A DNA stretch of 45,220 nt from Lachnospiraceae bacterium (GTDB taxonomy: Bacteria; Bacillota; Clostridia; Lachnospirales; Lachnospiraceae), in NCBI GenBank assembly GCA_021770245.1, contig JAETRI010000022.1:1-45220 (forward strand), in the 5' to 3' direction. The position numbers and the translations under genes are program-made. The notes beneath the pieces were generated by a model. The model made no database searches. It had not been told where the DNA came from and saw nothing but the letters and a program-made list of their open reading frames with translations. Of this stretch, positions 8,094 through 16,487 are shown piece after piece (position 1 is the stretch's first letter; each line of letters opens with the position of its first letter).

Positions 8094-9659
8094 TTATGTC
8101 CATGTTTTTCTCAGACTGCAGTCCATATGCCGGGAAATCCGCAGAGAGGCGCGGCGGCCGTCCGGCACAGTCTCTACCAAAAGATCCTGATCACGCCGTA
8201 ATACGACTACAAGCCGGGCGGGACACAGCCGGTATTCATCCGTCACTGCCTTTTCCCACAGGTTCTCCGGAATCCGCACGTACAGATGCTCCGGGGATTC
8301 ACATAACAGCACACTTCCCAGATAAATATATTTTCCCGTACCGTCGAATCCGTAAACCCTTACCCGCATATAAACAAGGTAAAGGATACCGCTTCCCAAC
8401 GACAGAAGCGATGCCAGGACCGTGACAGACAAAAGAATACTTCCCATCGTGGTATGGAAAAATTTCCCCAGAAGAAGCCTGCTCAATAGCTCAATTCCCG
8501 CAGTTGTCCGGCTTACTTCCCCGGAGCGAGACAGATTCCCTTCCAATTTATGGCGGTGCGTCCATCGATAGACCTCCTCTCCATCCTGCCCATATGGATC
8601 CATCCCGACCGTCTCTTCCGCCCCTTGCTCCGGTTCCTCCTCCGGAAGCCCGCCCTGCTTATTCTCCTCACCCGAGGCGGCGCTTCCCGTCTCTTCGTTC
8701 CCGTCACGTCCGGACGCGGTCCCTCTCTCCCGTTTCAAAGGAGGTTCTTCCAAAGGGGCAGCGACGCTTTCCGCCTCTTTTTTCTCCTCCTTCCTTTTTT
8801 CTTCTTCCGCTTTCGCTCCGTCCTCCTCATTTTCCTGCCCCCCTTCTCCTTCTTTCCGGCTTTTTTCCGCCAGGTAGGAGGCCTCTGTCCGGTTTCCCAC
8901 CGCGTCACGCACCATGACCCGGATTTCTCCCGGTTCCTTCAACGCAATCTGCCCATAGAACTGCCAGGTGTTTCCTCCGTCAAAGGAATAGGGCCGGTCT
9001 GCCAGTCCGGCGCCCGCATCCCTGGCCAGAACCTTCACCAACGCTTTTCCTCCATACCAGGGATCCGGTTCCATGGCAAAGTCCACCTCCGGCGCCTCGT
9101 TGTCGATCTTATCCACCACAATTCTGACTCTTGTTATATTCCCCAGCACGTCCCGGGCCCTGGCCTCGTATATGCCGTTTTCCCTTACCTCATATTCCGG
9201 GTCGGCCGTCCAGGTTTTTCCTCCGTCAAAGGAATAGGGCCTTTCCGGAAGGCCGGCCCCGCTGTCGGACGACTCCAGAATAAAAACCGCCTTTCCCCTC
9301 GTATATTCTTTCGTCTTCCATTCCCCGCTTTCTGCCATCCCGCGAAAAATCCGGCGCGGCATTTCTTTCTCCTGTCTCCCATCCAAAATCTGTGAAAACC
9401 TTTTCTCTCCGAGGTTTTCCTCCTCCGGCAGGACCGATTCCCAAGGCGGCTGCAGCAGGTTAAAATTTTCATTCCAATCCGTCCTTCCCTCCTTTGCCAG
9501 ACTTTTCATATCCGGGCCGCACAGTCCGGCCGCCATACATATCCAAATTCCTAAACGGGCGAAAAGGAGCCGCAGCTTTCCGGAATTCCGGCCGCACTTT
9601 TCTCCCTGAGCCGTCAATTTCCCCTTTCCTACCGGCCCTTTTTCTTTCGTTTTTTTCAT
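8094..9659 (-). CDS. surface protein with two tandem PYSFDGG repeats and a C-terminal membrane anchor
   Basis: A 521-residue exported protein, not assigned to a characterised family. A hydrophobic stretch at about residues 31-47 is a signal or anchor. Two Ig-like repeats follow, each with D-(S/A)-GAGL, then RPYSFDGG and TW (about 125-180 and 200-265), resembling adhesion or sialidase-type beta-sandwich repeats. A long E/K/G-rich linker (about 265-375) leads to a transmembrane helix near 405-430 and a 91-residue cytoplasmic tail. A cytoplasmic tail after a surface region hints at sensing or scaffolding rather than simple adhesion; this is inference. The start is the ATG with GGGAGGG just before it. 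A terminator-like hairpin (9699-9726) lies in its upstream region. Confidence 0.75.
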   Translation of the reverse strand: MKKTKEKGPVGKGKLTAQGEKCGRNSGKLRLLFARLGIWICMAAGLCGPDMKSLAKEGRTDWNENFNLLQPPWESVLPEEENLGEKRFSQILDGRQEKEMPRRIFRGMAESGEWKTKEYTRGKAVFILESSDSGAGLPERPYSFDGGKTWTADPEYEVRENGIYEARARDVLGNITRVRIVVDKIDNEAPEVDFAMEPDPWYGGKALVKVLARDAGAGLADRPYSFDGGNTWQFYGQIALKEPGEIRVMVRDAVGNRTEASYLAEKSRKEGEGGQENEEDGAKAEEEKRKEEKKEAESVAAPLEEPPLKRERGTASGRDGNEETGSAASGEENKQGGLPEEEPEQGAEETVGMDPYGQDGEEVYRWTHRHKLEGNLSRSGEVSRTTAGIELLSRLLLGKFFHTTMGSILLSVTVLASLLSLGSGILYLVYMRVRVYGFDGTGKYIYLGSVLLCESPEHLYVRIPENLWEKAVTDEYRLCPARLVVVLRRDQDLLVETVPDGRRASLRISRHMDCSLRKTWT

Positions 9660-9747
9660 TTTCCCTCCCAATCTGCCGTTGCCGGCTGTTTTTATAAAGT
9701 CGGCGGGATTTTTCCTTCCCGCCGGCAGGTCTTATCCGTTTCGTTTT

Positions 9748-9797
9748 TGAAAAATACAAAGGTGACCTCTCTGCCGGAAACTGGCAGAAGGGTCACC
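9748..9797 (-). terminator. intrinsic terminator of the epimerase gene
   Basis: On the minus strand, GGTGACCCTTCTGCC and GGCAGAGAGGTCACC pair (9761-9797) and are followed by TTTGTATTTTT. It lies just after the stop of the 9842-10891 gene and before the surface protein. Confidence 0.85.
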
Positions 9798-9841
9798 CGA
9801 TTTCGTTTTCCTATGGTTCAGTAATTGGTGCAGTCAGTGTA

Positions 9842-10891
9842 TCATGCCTGCCTCAGGCTGTCAAGGACGGCTTGCCTTCTTTCGATTACTTTATCACACC
9901 AAGCGTCAAATTCCGGATCCTCCCGGTGCAGAGACGGCGTATTTTTCACATGGCGCACCGTCTCACGAAGTCCCTCTGCCATGGTCTTACGAGGCATCCA
10001 GGAGGGCACCAGACGCCTCAGTTTCGATACATCGAATACTACGGAATTCGCCTTGTCTCCCAGCAGAGAACCGGTCAGATCATACACATGCCCGCCTGCT
10101 GCCGCCAAAAATTCCGAGGAAATATGGACCGCCTGCAGCTCCACGCCCAATTCGTCCGCGATCACCCCGTATATCTGGTTCCATGTCATACTTTCGGGAG
10201 ACATGATCTGCACGGCCTGGCCCAGCGCACGGGGATTACCGAGAAGTCCGATAAAACCCGACGCAAAGTCGCTGTTATGGGTCATCGTCCACAGGGAGGT
10301 CCCGTCCCCGTGAATGATGACGGGTTTTTCCTCCAGCATACGTTTTAAAACCTGCCAGCTGCCATATTTCCCATGCACCCCCACAGGAACGGAACGTTCG
10401 TCAAAGGTATGGCTGGGACGCACGATTGTCATCGGGAACCCCTCGTCTCGATACAGCCCATACAAATACTCTTCACAGGCAATCTTGTCTCTGGCATAGG
10501 CCCAATAGGGATTCACCTGCGGCGTGCTCTCCGTGATCCTATAATCCAGAACCGGTTTCTGGTAGGCCGCCGCAGAACTGATAAATACGAATTGCTTTAC
10601 TTTTCCCCGGAATAGGCGGTAATCCCGTTCAAGCTGCTCCTTTTTAAAGGCAATAAAATCCGCAGCGACGTCAAAGGTAAGCCCGTCCAGCCTTTCTGCC
10701 GCCTCCCTCTCATCCGCAATATCCACCCGGATTTCCTTCGGGCGGTTCCATACCCCGCCGGGAAGCAGCACTGCCAGGCCGTCATTCCGGTTTCCTCTGT
10801 TTACGAGATACAGCTCATGGCCCTCCTCCAGAATTTTCCGGGTGATAGCCATGCTGATTGTTCCTGTTCCTCCAATTAACAGTATTTTCAT
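9842..10891 (-). CDS. NAD-dependent epimerase/dehydratase family protein
   Basis: A 349-residue extended short-chain dehydrogenase of the nucleotide-sugar epimerase type. The Rossmann dinucleotide loop is GGTGTIS at residues 7-13. The catalytic tyrosine and lysine fit Y-x-x-x-K in YARDK, and VRPSHTFDERSVPVG matches the usual substrate loop. Substrate is unknown; these relatives act on UDP-sugars or on mRNA-binding paralogues. The start at 10891 is favoured by GGAGG five bases before it. An upstream ATG at 10966 in the same frame would run through a palindromic repeat. It is preceded by one of the longest family 1 elements and followed by a clear terminator, so it appears to be its own unit. 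Confidence 0.88.
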   Translation of the reverse strand: MKILLIGGTGTISMAITRKILEEGHELYLVNRGNRNDGLAVLLPGGVWNRPKEIRVDIADEREAAERLDGLTFDVAADFIAFKKEQLERDYRLFRGKVKQFVFISSAAAYQKPVLDYRITESTPQVNPYWAYARDKIACEEYLYGLYRDEGFPMTIVRPSHTFDERSVPVGVHGKYGSWQVLKRMLEEKPVIIHGDGTSLWTMTHNSDFASGFIGLLGNPRALGQAVQIMSPESMTWNQIYGVIADELGVELQAVHISSEFLAAAGGHVYDLTGSLLGDKANSVVFDVSKLRRLVPSWMPRKTMAEGLRETVRHVKNTPSLHREDPEFDAWCDKVIERRQAVLDSLRQA

Positions 10892-10903
10892 CTTAACCTC
10901 CAT

Positions 10904-11206
10904 TCCGAAGCGTTTACGCGACGGGGCGATGAGAATTCGCGTATGCGAATTCTCATCTGCCATCAAAGCTATTTGCGACGCTCCGGTGCAAATAGCCAGG
11001 CGAATCTGGTTCGCCTGTGAAACAATAAGCCATCAGGCTTATTTTTCACACTAACTGACATGCCGCGCCCTGCGCGGCAGCGCAACATGAATCTTCGATT
11101 CATGTCTGAGAAATCGCGAATGCGATTTCTCATCTGTGATTTAGTTTAGGCCGCCTGCGGCACAAATTGCGATTGGAAAATAAACCATAGAGATTATTTC
11201 CCAATC
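10904..11206 (-). repeat. family 1 modular palindromic element, long tandem copy upstream of the epimerase
   Basis: On the minus strand, in order: a terminator-like pair at 11171-11206 (degenerate, CTAT loop region), a GTGCCGC/GGCGGCC hairpin, GAGAAATCGC/GCGATTTCTC, ATGAATC/GATTCAT, TGCCGCGC/GCGCGGCA, then a fresh unit. That unit starts after AGTTAG with AAATAAGCC/GGCTTATT (11018-11050), AGGCGAA/TTCGCCT (10998-11016), TATTTGC/GCAAATA (10970-10994) and GATGAGAATTCGC/GCGAATTCTCATC (10928-10957). It ends in CGGAATGGAGGTTAAG directly before the epimerase ATG. In 11207-11279 I see nothing else. The whole 388-nt gap is therefore almost entirely repeat. Confidence 0.8.
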
Positions 11207-11279
11207 TACTTTCATCTACATGCCTTTACGGATAAACAAATCAGGTTAAATATCCTTAATTGACAGAATGTATCCCATT

Positions 11280-12221
11280 TTATCCAGAAAGAGGAAGCAA
11301 TACACCAAGACTTCCCTCCGCATGACCAAATCCAAAGCTTCCCTCTCTGAACCAGATATTGACCTGTCCTTCCCAGAAACACCAGTCGATGGCATTGTTA
11401 TCCAAATCCTCCGCGATCTCCCGGCGCAGCAAGGCGTCATCAAAATCCAGTTCCGGGTAGTCTGCGTACAGCTGTGCTCTGATGGTCTCCTGAAGTGCAT
11501 CATCCACGACTATCACATCAGACAGATACAGCATCTCACCCGTTTTCACATCCAAGTTATAAGCATAGGTATAATAATTGGGATGGGGGCCTCCTCTTTC
11601 TTCACACGTATTGACCACAATGCTCACAACGTCTGCATCACACCTGGTAATATCCACATCCGCCTCTTGGCAAAAGCACATGGAAGCGTCTATGGATTCC
11701 CTATATTCCGTTGCCCAGTCCAATTCTTCCTTCACAAAGGCTTCGCCGTCCTCCTGCCATTCCTGGCTGAGAGAAGAGAGGACGGCTGATAAAGCCACAT
11801 AATCGTCCCCTTCTACCCAAATTTGGGGATACTCCGCATAGATGACCTCATCTCCTGCCCCGTCCGTCTGCACACTGCGAAGGATCTCATAGGAGAGCCG
11901 GGGAGAGCCGCTCATTTCTTCCTCCTGCTCTCCAGTCGACATACTCTCTTCTATGGGGTTTGACGTTCCTTTAACGGCCGGAGGTTCCGTTTCTTCGGGA
12001 TGCGTTTCCGTCTTTGCTCCGGAATCGCCGGCGTCGGAAACCTGCTCCGGAATCAAAGATATTTCGGAGTTTTCAGACCTGTCCAGCGTTTCTGCCTGAA
12101 TATGTACGACGGCTGTATCTTCCGCCTGCTCCGCGCCGATATCACAAGCCGTAAGACAAAGAAATGGGAACAGTATAAAACCGGCCAGTCTTATCACATT
12201 TCTTTTTCGCATATCAATCAT
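11280..12221 (-). CDS. lipoprotein with DUF3298-like domain
   Basis: A 313-residue predicted lipoprotein. The signal peptide ends in the lipobox LTAC with the lipidated cysteine at C26. A low-complexity acidic and proline-rich linker (about 30-110) follows. The C-terminal half carries the DUF3298 signature GGPHPNYYTYAYNLDVKTG and then LSDVIVVDDALQETI, the fold seen in RsiV-type anti-sigma sensors and in DUF4163/DUF3298 exported proteins. No sigma factor gene is adjacent, so a role in lysozyme sensing is not supported here. It would sit on the outer face of the membrane. GGGAGAGA precedes the start. Confidence 0.8.
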   Translation of the reverse strand: MIDMRKRNVIRLAGFILFPFLCLTACDIGAEQAEDTAVVHIQAETLDRSENSEISLIPEQVSDAGDSGAKTETHPEETEPPAVKGTSNPIEESMSTGEQEEEMSGSPRLSYEILRSVQTDGAGDEVIYAEYPQIWVEGDDYVALSAVLSSLSQEWQEDGEAFVKEELDWATEYRESIDASMCFCQEADVDITRCDADVVSIVVNTCEERGGPHPNYYTYAYNLDVKTGEMLYLSDVIVVDDALQETIRAQLYADYPELDFDDALLRREIAEDLDNNAIDWCFWEGQVNIWFREGSFGFGHAEGSLGVLLPLSG

Positions 12222-12421
12222 TCTCTCCCAATTCGGTCACTCATACCGCATCCGCTGCTCAACTATTAATTTACCATACAAGAAAGGAAAAGGCCAGAAA
12301 AACTGACGGTATACCATGACAAACGCACGAAAGGCCCCGCTGACTGCTGCGTTAGACGATTCCTGCGTTGCTACTGACCGAAAAGGCTTTACATCTAAAA
12401 AACCACACCGGTAAGTGAATA
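12222..12421. other. gap between lipoprotein gene and CRISPR trailer
   Basis: No gene seen. It contains one degenerate copy of the dispersed motif (GACAAACGCACGAAAGGCC, 12318-12336), resembling the flanks of the family 2 hairpins but without a clear second arm. Short reading frames extending from the array into this stretch are spurious. Confidence 0.5.
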
Positions 12422-13125
12422 ATATCAATTCATTTTCTCCATATGGAGGAAGACACATTGAGCGGCAGCAGGGATCCCAGGATAAAGGCATTTCAATCCA
12501 CTTCCTCCACGCGGAGGAAAACTGGTGTAAGCAAGGCATTCCACCTTGTTCACATATTTCAATCCACTTCCTCCACGCGGAGGAAGACGTGGCCCGTGGA
12601 AATTCGATAAGAGGAGAAGAAAATTTCAATCCACTTCCTCCACGCGGAGGAAGACAACGCCTGCGGTATTCCATCGCAAAAATAATAAAATTTCAATCCA
12701 CTTCCTCCACGCGGAGGAAGACCATTTCTGGACAAGGGATTTGTGGATAGCCTTTGCATTTCAATCCACTTCCTCCACGCGGAGGAAGACAAAATGAAGA
12801 TACAAGCAATATTTCCACATGACATTTCAATCCACTTCCTCCACGCGGAGGAAGACGTTTTCCGGGATAGGGATCTCTTCTTCAATTACATATTTCAATC
12901 CACTTCCTCCACGCGGAGGAAGACCATTAATGGACTACACCCCCGTCGCCGCCATCGTCATTTCAATCCACTTCCTCCACGCGGAGGAAGACTCCATTAC
13001 CCTTGGTGGGCGTGGGGACAAAATCATTTCAATCCACTTCCTCCACGCGGAGGAAGACGATAGGTCGTGATCAGGGAGTTGGACATCCAAGTATTTCAAT
13101 CCACTTCCTCCACGCGGAGGAAGAC
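12422..13125 (-). CRISPR. type I-C CRISPR array: 11 repeats, 10 spacers
   Basis: The 33-bp repeat, read on the plus strand, starts ATTTCAATCC and ends GGAGGAAGAC, with a CTTCCTCC/GGAGGAAG stem. On the minus strand it reads GTCTTCC ... ATTGAAAT, the I-C pattern. Repeats start at 12422, 12490, 12556, 12623, 12690, 12758, 12824, 12892, 12960, 13026 and 13093. Spacers are 33-35 nt and all different. Nine repeats are identical; 12490 has one change and 12422 has seven. Decay at the left end, with the leader and cas2 on the right, fixes transcription leftward and newest spacers on the right. No spacer matched the rest of this window by eye. Confidence 0.98.
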
Positions 13126-13306
13126 GGCAAAAATAACCTATATTCCCCTATTTCCCACCCCACTTTATATCACATTTTACTAATTTCCCTTTCTATTCCC
13201 AGAGTGTTGTTCATAATATAGTTTATTTTTGCACAGCACAAAACGATTTCAAGGTGCGAACCCCCTTAGGCATTCCTGTCCGCTCCAGGTCCGCACCCTC
13301 GCATTT
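13126..13306 (-). promoter_or_regulatory. CRISPR leader
   Basis: AT-rich, gene-free stretch between cas2 and the newest repeat, as expected for the leader that drives pre-crRNA transcription and directs spacer integration. It contains a TATATTATG-like -10 region (about 13213-13222, minus strand). It also contains an imperfect inverted repeat GGTGCGAACC (13253-13262) and GGTCCGCACC (13288-13297), which I recall being common between cas2 and the array in clostridial I-C loci. Its role is not known to me. Confidence 0.7.
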
Positions 13307-13597
13307 TTAAAAAATTAAAGTTTCCGTCACGTCAAATCCCGGTTTGGCCCCGATATGTTCCACTTTATTCTTATAATTGTCACCAAGATAGTAAAAACGG
13401 AGGCTGTCAGATTCCTTATCAATCAAATCCTCCAAAATCGCTTTTACCTGACGGCATTTCGCCGCATCCATATTGCATTCAAATACGGAATTCTGTACCC
13501 TTTGTCCATAATTTACGCATTGCTTCGCCACCTTCCGCAGTCTGCTGCGTCCGGCAGCTGTCTGTGTATTTACATCATAGGTAATCAGGACCAGCAA
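13307..13597 (-). CDS. cas2: CRISPR-associated Cas2, type I-C
   Basis: A 96-residue Cas2, the bridging subunit of the Cas1-Cas2 spacer integration complex. The body matches I-C Cas2 closely (ITYDVNTQTAAGRSRLRKV, QCVNYGQRVQNSVFEC, SLRFYYLGDNYKNKVEHIGA). The conserved Asp of the first strand (YDVN) is present. I place the start at a TTG giving MLVLITYD, because AAAGGAGG lies eight bases upstream; the longer frame to 13684 has no family match. The 108-nt gap after cas1 is longer than usual. It appears intact. Confidence 0.95.
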   Translation of the reverse strand: MLVLITYDVNTQTAAGRSRLRKVAKQCVNYGQRVQNSVFECNMDAAKCRQVKAILEDLIDKESDSLRFYYLGDNYKNKVEHIGAKPGFDVTETLIF

Positions 13598-13705
13598 CAA
13601 TAACACCTCCTTTAGAAACGGCAGGCACAGGAACGGTCCCGGGCAGGGGCGACATTCGGACGCAGGGCCACTCCTGCAAAACATGTCCTTTGGGTCCTAT
13701 CCCTT

Positions 13706-14737
13706 TTACTTCCAGAAGAACGGAGGATATCCGTCCAGGTCCCCTCTTAAAAATCTTGCCAGAAGCATTGCCTGTACATAGGGAACCATACCCCATTCCA
13801 CCTTTTCCCCTAAAAAAGGATGCTTAATCATTTCCTGTTTTTTCCTCTGCCACGCGGATAGAAAGGCCTTTCTCGTCTCATCCTCCATGATCACCGCCCC
13901 GTTCTCCTTGCGCAGAAATCCTTTTGCGCTGACTTCTTTTCTGTTGATCAGGGTAAGAATGAACCGGTCCCCCATCACACCCCGCAGTTCCTCCATCATG
14001 TCCAAGGCCAGCGATTTTCTGCCGGGTCTGTCCGTATGGAAGAACCCCACGTAGGGATCCAGTCCCACGGTTTCCAACGCGCTGGCACACATAGAGGCCA
14101 GCAGGGTATAGGCAAAGGAAAGCAACGCATTTACTTCATCCGTGGGCGGCCGCCTGTTTCTTCCCCGAAATATAAATGTCTCCTTTTGCTGCAAAATCAT
14201 GTCGTCCAAGCAGGAAAAATAGACCGCTGCGGCTTCTCCCTCCAGTCCCCTCAGAGCCGCGGCATCTTCGCATTCTTTTATACTATGAAGCGTATTCGAA
14301 AGGAAATCGGATTTGCTTTTTAGTTTTTCCGCATCCAGACGCAGAGGGTAATCCCGTGCCATCCGCTCCAAAATCCATTTTGAGTTATATACCTTACCCG
14401 CGATGAAGTTTTTTGCAATGCGAAGGCTTTCTGAATTGTTTTCGCTCGTTCGGTACTGTTCTTTGCGTAGCGTAACATTTCCATAGACCTCCCCCGTCAC
14501 CCTGGCAATAAATCTTCCGTTCCCGCTTAAGAAAGTCAGACCGATACCGCGTTGGGCACAGGCGCCCATCAGGGCCGGGCTTGCCCCCGTATAACCGAAT
14601 GTCACAATTGCTTCCAAATTGTGCAGCGGTACCCGGCCCACCTCCTGTTCCTTTTCCAGAATTACCACGTTCTCTCCGTCCAGGGAGAGGTAACGGTTAT
14701 GGGATGTCACGTAAAGCGTATTTAAGAGTCTTTTCAT
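13706..14737 (-). CDS. cas1: CRISPR-associated Cas1, type I-C
   Basis: A 343-residue integrase for spacer acquisition. The N-terminal beta-sandwich starts MKRLLNTLYVTSHNRYLSLD. The C-terminal catalytic domain carries the metal ligands E166 (GLEGEAAAVYF), H234 (GFFHTDRPGR) and D247 (LALDMMEELR). Length and all key residues match I-C Cas1, and no lesion is seen. It lies 51 nt after cas4. In I-C systems Cas1-Cas2 normally work with Cas4, which is broken here, so acquisition might continue with altered PAM fidelity or orientation; that is inference from other I-C work. Confidence 0.97.
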   Translation of the reverse strand: MKRLLNTLYVTSHNRYLSLDGENVVILEKEQEVGRVPLHNLEAIVTFGYTGASPALMGACAQRGIGLTFLSGNGRFIARVTGEVYGNVTLRKEQYRTSENNSESLRIAKNFIAGKVYNSKWILERMARDYPLRLDAEKLKSKSDFLSNTLHSIKECEDAAALRGLEGEAAAVYFSCLDDMILQQKETFIFRGRNRRPPTDEVNALLSFAYTLLASMCASALETVGLDPYVGFFHTDRPGRKSLALDMMEELRGVMGDRFILTLINRKEVSAKGFLRKENGAVIMEDETRKAFLSAWQRKKQEMIKHPFLGEKVEWGMVPYVQAMLLARFLRGDLDGYPPFFWK

Positions 14738-14788
14738 ATACGTCTCCTGCCTTTCCTGCTCTCTTTGCGCCCTTCTTTTGAGGGTCGG

Positions 14789-15512
14789 TCAGTCTTCCCC
14801 GTCCATATGTTCCTCCACATACCGGCTGGCTGATTTTCCCTTCCCGAGAATGGGCAGGCAGATATCCCGCAGTGAACAGGCGTTACAGCTTTTGCTCCAT
14901 TTTACTTTTGGAGTATATTTTCTTGAAAAATAACCGTGCATTTCCGAAAACATGCTCCTGACCGTATCCCTCACCTCTTCCGTCAGCTCCACCTTTTCCC
15001 GACGGCGGGTCTCCCCATAGAAAAGATAGCCACAGGGAATCTCACAGCACAGCATCTCTTCCAGGCACATGGCCTGGGCGGCCAGCTGCAGTATGTCCGT
15101 CTGGTCCCTTTTAGGATGTCCCCTTTTATATTCCACAGGTACGACACAGTATTTTCCCGCATAACCCTGCAGGGGGATTCCTTCTTCGCAACGGTAAAAC
15201 TCCACCACATCGCATTCACCGCTAACTCCCGTCTGCCCGCTTTAGCGGGCATTCAAATCAGGATCGTGAAATCGAAGATTTCACGCTAATGCCCATCTGT
15301 CTGGAACGGACCGGCATGGCCCGCGAAATGATCCGTTCCCCTCTCTTTTCCCTGCTCGTCACGTCATGGGCCTTTTCATGCAGAAGCTTCCCCTCCACGG
15401 TCCTCACATTTTCCATCCACTGCAGTTCAATATACGCCAGGGCCCATTGTCTTTTGCAGAAGGCAAAATGCTGGATACCTGACAGCTGTAAATATTCCTC
15501 CTCTTCATACAA
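14789..15512 (-). pseudogene. cas4: cas4 split by a 64-nt palindromic insertion
   Basis: Cas4 is an Fe-S nuclease that trims prespacers and checks the PAM. The N-terminal part (15258-15512, probable TTG start giving MYEEEEYLQLSGIQHFAFC, overlapping the cas7 end by 8 nt) keeps the first Fe-S cysteine (HFAFCKRQW). It runs into an insertion at 15228-15291, which brings a TGA after about 84 residues. The rest (to 14789) keeps the nuclease residues (ECDVVEFY, VPVEYKRGHPK) and three Fe-S cysteines (KSCNACSLRDIC). Removing exactly 64 nt restores one frame of 660 nt, 219 residues, the normal Cas4 size, with QMGVSGECD at the join. This is strong evidence of a recent insertion. Confidence 0.92.
15228..15291 (-). 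repeat. family 1 (short form) palindromic element inserted in cas4
   Basis: Two hairpins: GTGAAATC/GATTTCAC (15266-15284) and TGCCCGC/GCGGGCA (15234-15251), joined by a CCTGATTTGA linker. On the minus strand it is preceded by CAGATGGGCATTAGCG and ends in CAGACGGGAGTTAGCG, an imperfect 16-base direct repeat (13 of 16). The copy at 41841-41911 is almost identical from GTGAAATC to GTTAG, so this is a repeat copy and not a coding feature. The end carries GGGAG, the same string that precedes start codons at 23365 and 25238. Confidence 0.9.
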
Positions 15513-16362
15513 AATCGAACACCTCCGGTTCCACACATCCCGGGTCCTCATACCTTACTTCATAATCCGCAAAAGAAGCCGGTCTGTCCGTTCTGGGCGT
15601 GATCTTGATACTTCGATGTACTTTTGCCGAGGAAACGGAGGGCGTCTTTTCTTCATGCTGCCACCAATATAACCGACATACTTCCATACTCCCCTCCGGC
15701 CTCGCGGAGGAGGCGTCATTTTCAAACAGAGTTTTCAACGCCTCTTTCAAAAGCCGGGCATCTTCCTGGGAAAATCCTGTTTTTTCCGCCAGCTGTACGT
15801 TTACGCTTCCTTTCAAAACATACAGCCCGAATCCGACCCGGTGTTTTGTCCCCATGGTATCCGACGCTTTTCCCTCTTTTCCGGACTCGCTGTTCACGCT
15901 TTTAGTGATCTGCATACTGATGATATCCACGGGCTGTACGCTCACCGCCTGATGGATGGATACGGGCCCTCTAATCCCAAGGGAAACCTCCACTCCCTTA
16001 AAGGCAAATACCTGTCCGAAGCTGCGCACATCCAACCATTCCCGGCAGGCCAGGCCGGCGCATTTGTCCCTGTCGGCATTCTTCCTTTTTTCAATTTCCT
16101 CTTTCAGCTCGGCGCACCCGTCTGCCCTGTCCTTCAGACTCCCGAATCCGTCATCCGCCCTGTCGTCGGATTGTACGAAAATCCGCTGTCCCATATCCTG
16201 CCAGCGGTTTCTGATCTTACGCTTGATGCATACGTCCGAAATTTCCCCATATCCTTCAAAATTTTCCCTCGGGCGGTTCCCGTTCAGGGGATCCCCGTTT
16301 GGATTGGCATTGGATACCGAGAGTAATGCCACAAAATCAATTTTTCCCTTTAAATCGCTCAT
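15505..16362 (-). CDS. cas7: Cas7 (Csd2), type I-C Cascade backbone
   Basis: A 285-residue subunit that polymerises along the crRNA in the I-C effector complex. The start region after the chosen ATG reads KIDFVALLSVSNANPNGDP, followed by NRPRENFEGYGEISDVCIKR, the family signature. The later segment NVQLAEKTGFSQEDA is also typical. I chose 16362 because GCGAGGAAAAA sits directly before it and homology begins there; the open frame to 16491 runs through a palindromic repeat. It follows frameshifted cas8c and overlaps the start of cas4. It looks intact. Confidence 0.95.
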   Translation of the reverse strand: MSDLKGKIDFVALLSVSNANPNGDPLNGNRPRENFEGYGEISDVCIKRKIRNRWQDMGQRIFVQSDDRADDGFGSLKDRADGCAELKEEIEKRKNADRDKCAGLACREWLDVRSFGQVFAFKGVEVSLGIRGPVSIHQAVSVQPVDIISMQITKSVNSESGKEGKASDTMGTKHRVGFGLYVLKGSVNVQLAEKTGFSQEDARLLKEALKTLFENDASSARPEGSMEVCRLYWWQHEEKTPSVSSAKVHRSIKITPRTDRPASFADYEVRYEDPGCVEPEVFDFV

Positions 16363-16371
16363 TTTTTCCTC

Positions 16372-16483
16372 GCATTCTGCCGCCGCCCGGCGGCTCTTTA
16401 TCCAAGAGGATTTTGTGCATAAGATAACATTTCCATAGTTACCTGGCACAAGTCCCGGGTTGAAAGCGTCCTTCCTGCAGCCT
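16372..16483 (-). repeat. family 1 element between cas8c and cas7
   Basis: Minus strand: a nested hairpin centred on GGTAACTATG and CATTGTTATC-like arms (16407-16455, closely matching 7773-7824 upstream of hisC), then GCCGCC/GGCGGC (16379-16394), then AGAATGCGAGG directly before the cas7 ATG. It supplies the cas7 ribosome site. Its presence separates two genes that are normally adjacent or overlapping in I-C operons, so it is likely an insertion too. Confidence 0.75.
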
Positions 16484-16487
16484 TTTC

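Noticed and set aside
12237-13221. Several open frames across the CRISPR array on both strands
   Set aside because: They are translations of the 33-bp repeat and spacers (STSSTRRKT-type repeats).
15189-15235. Reinitiation of the cas4 C-terminal part from the element's GGGAG
   Set aside because: The nearest in-frame GTG is about 17 bases away, too far for an efficient start.
15228-15291. Translational bypass or splicing of the cas4 insert
   Set aside because: The flanking CAGAYGGG direct repeats recall bypass take-off and landing sites, but nothing here shows it, and the same repeat sits between genes elsewhere. Kept only as an idea for the cDNA and protein test.
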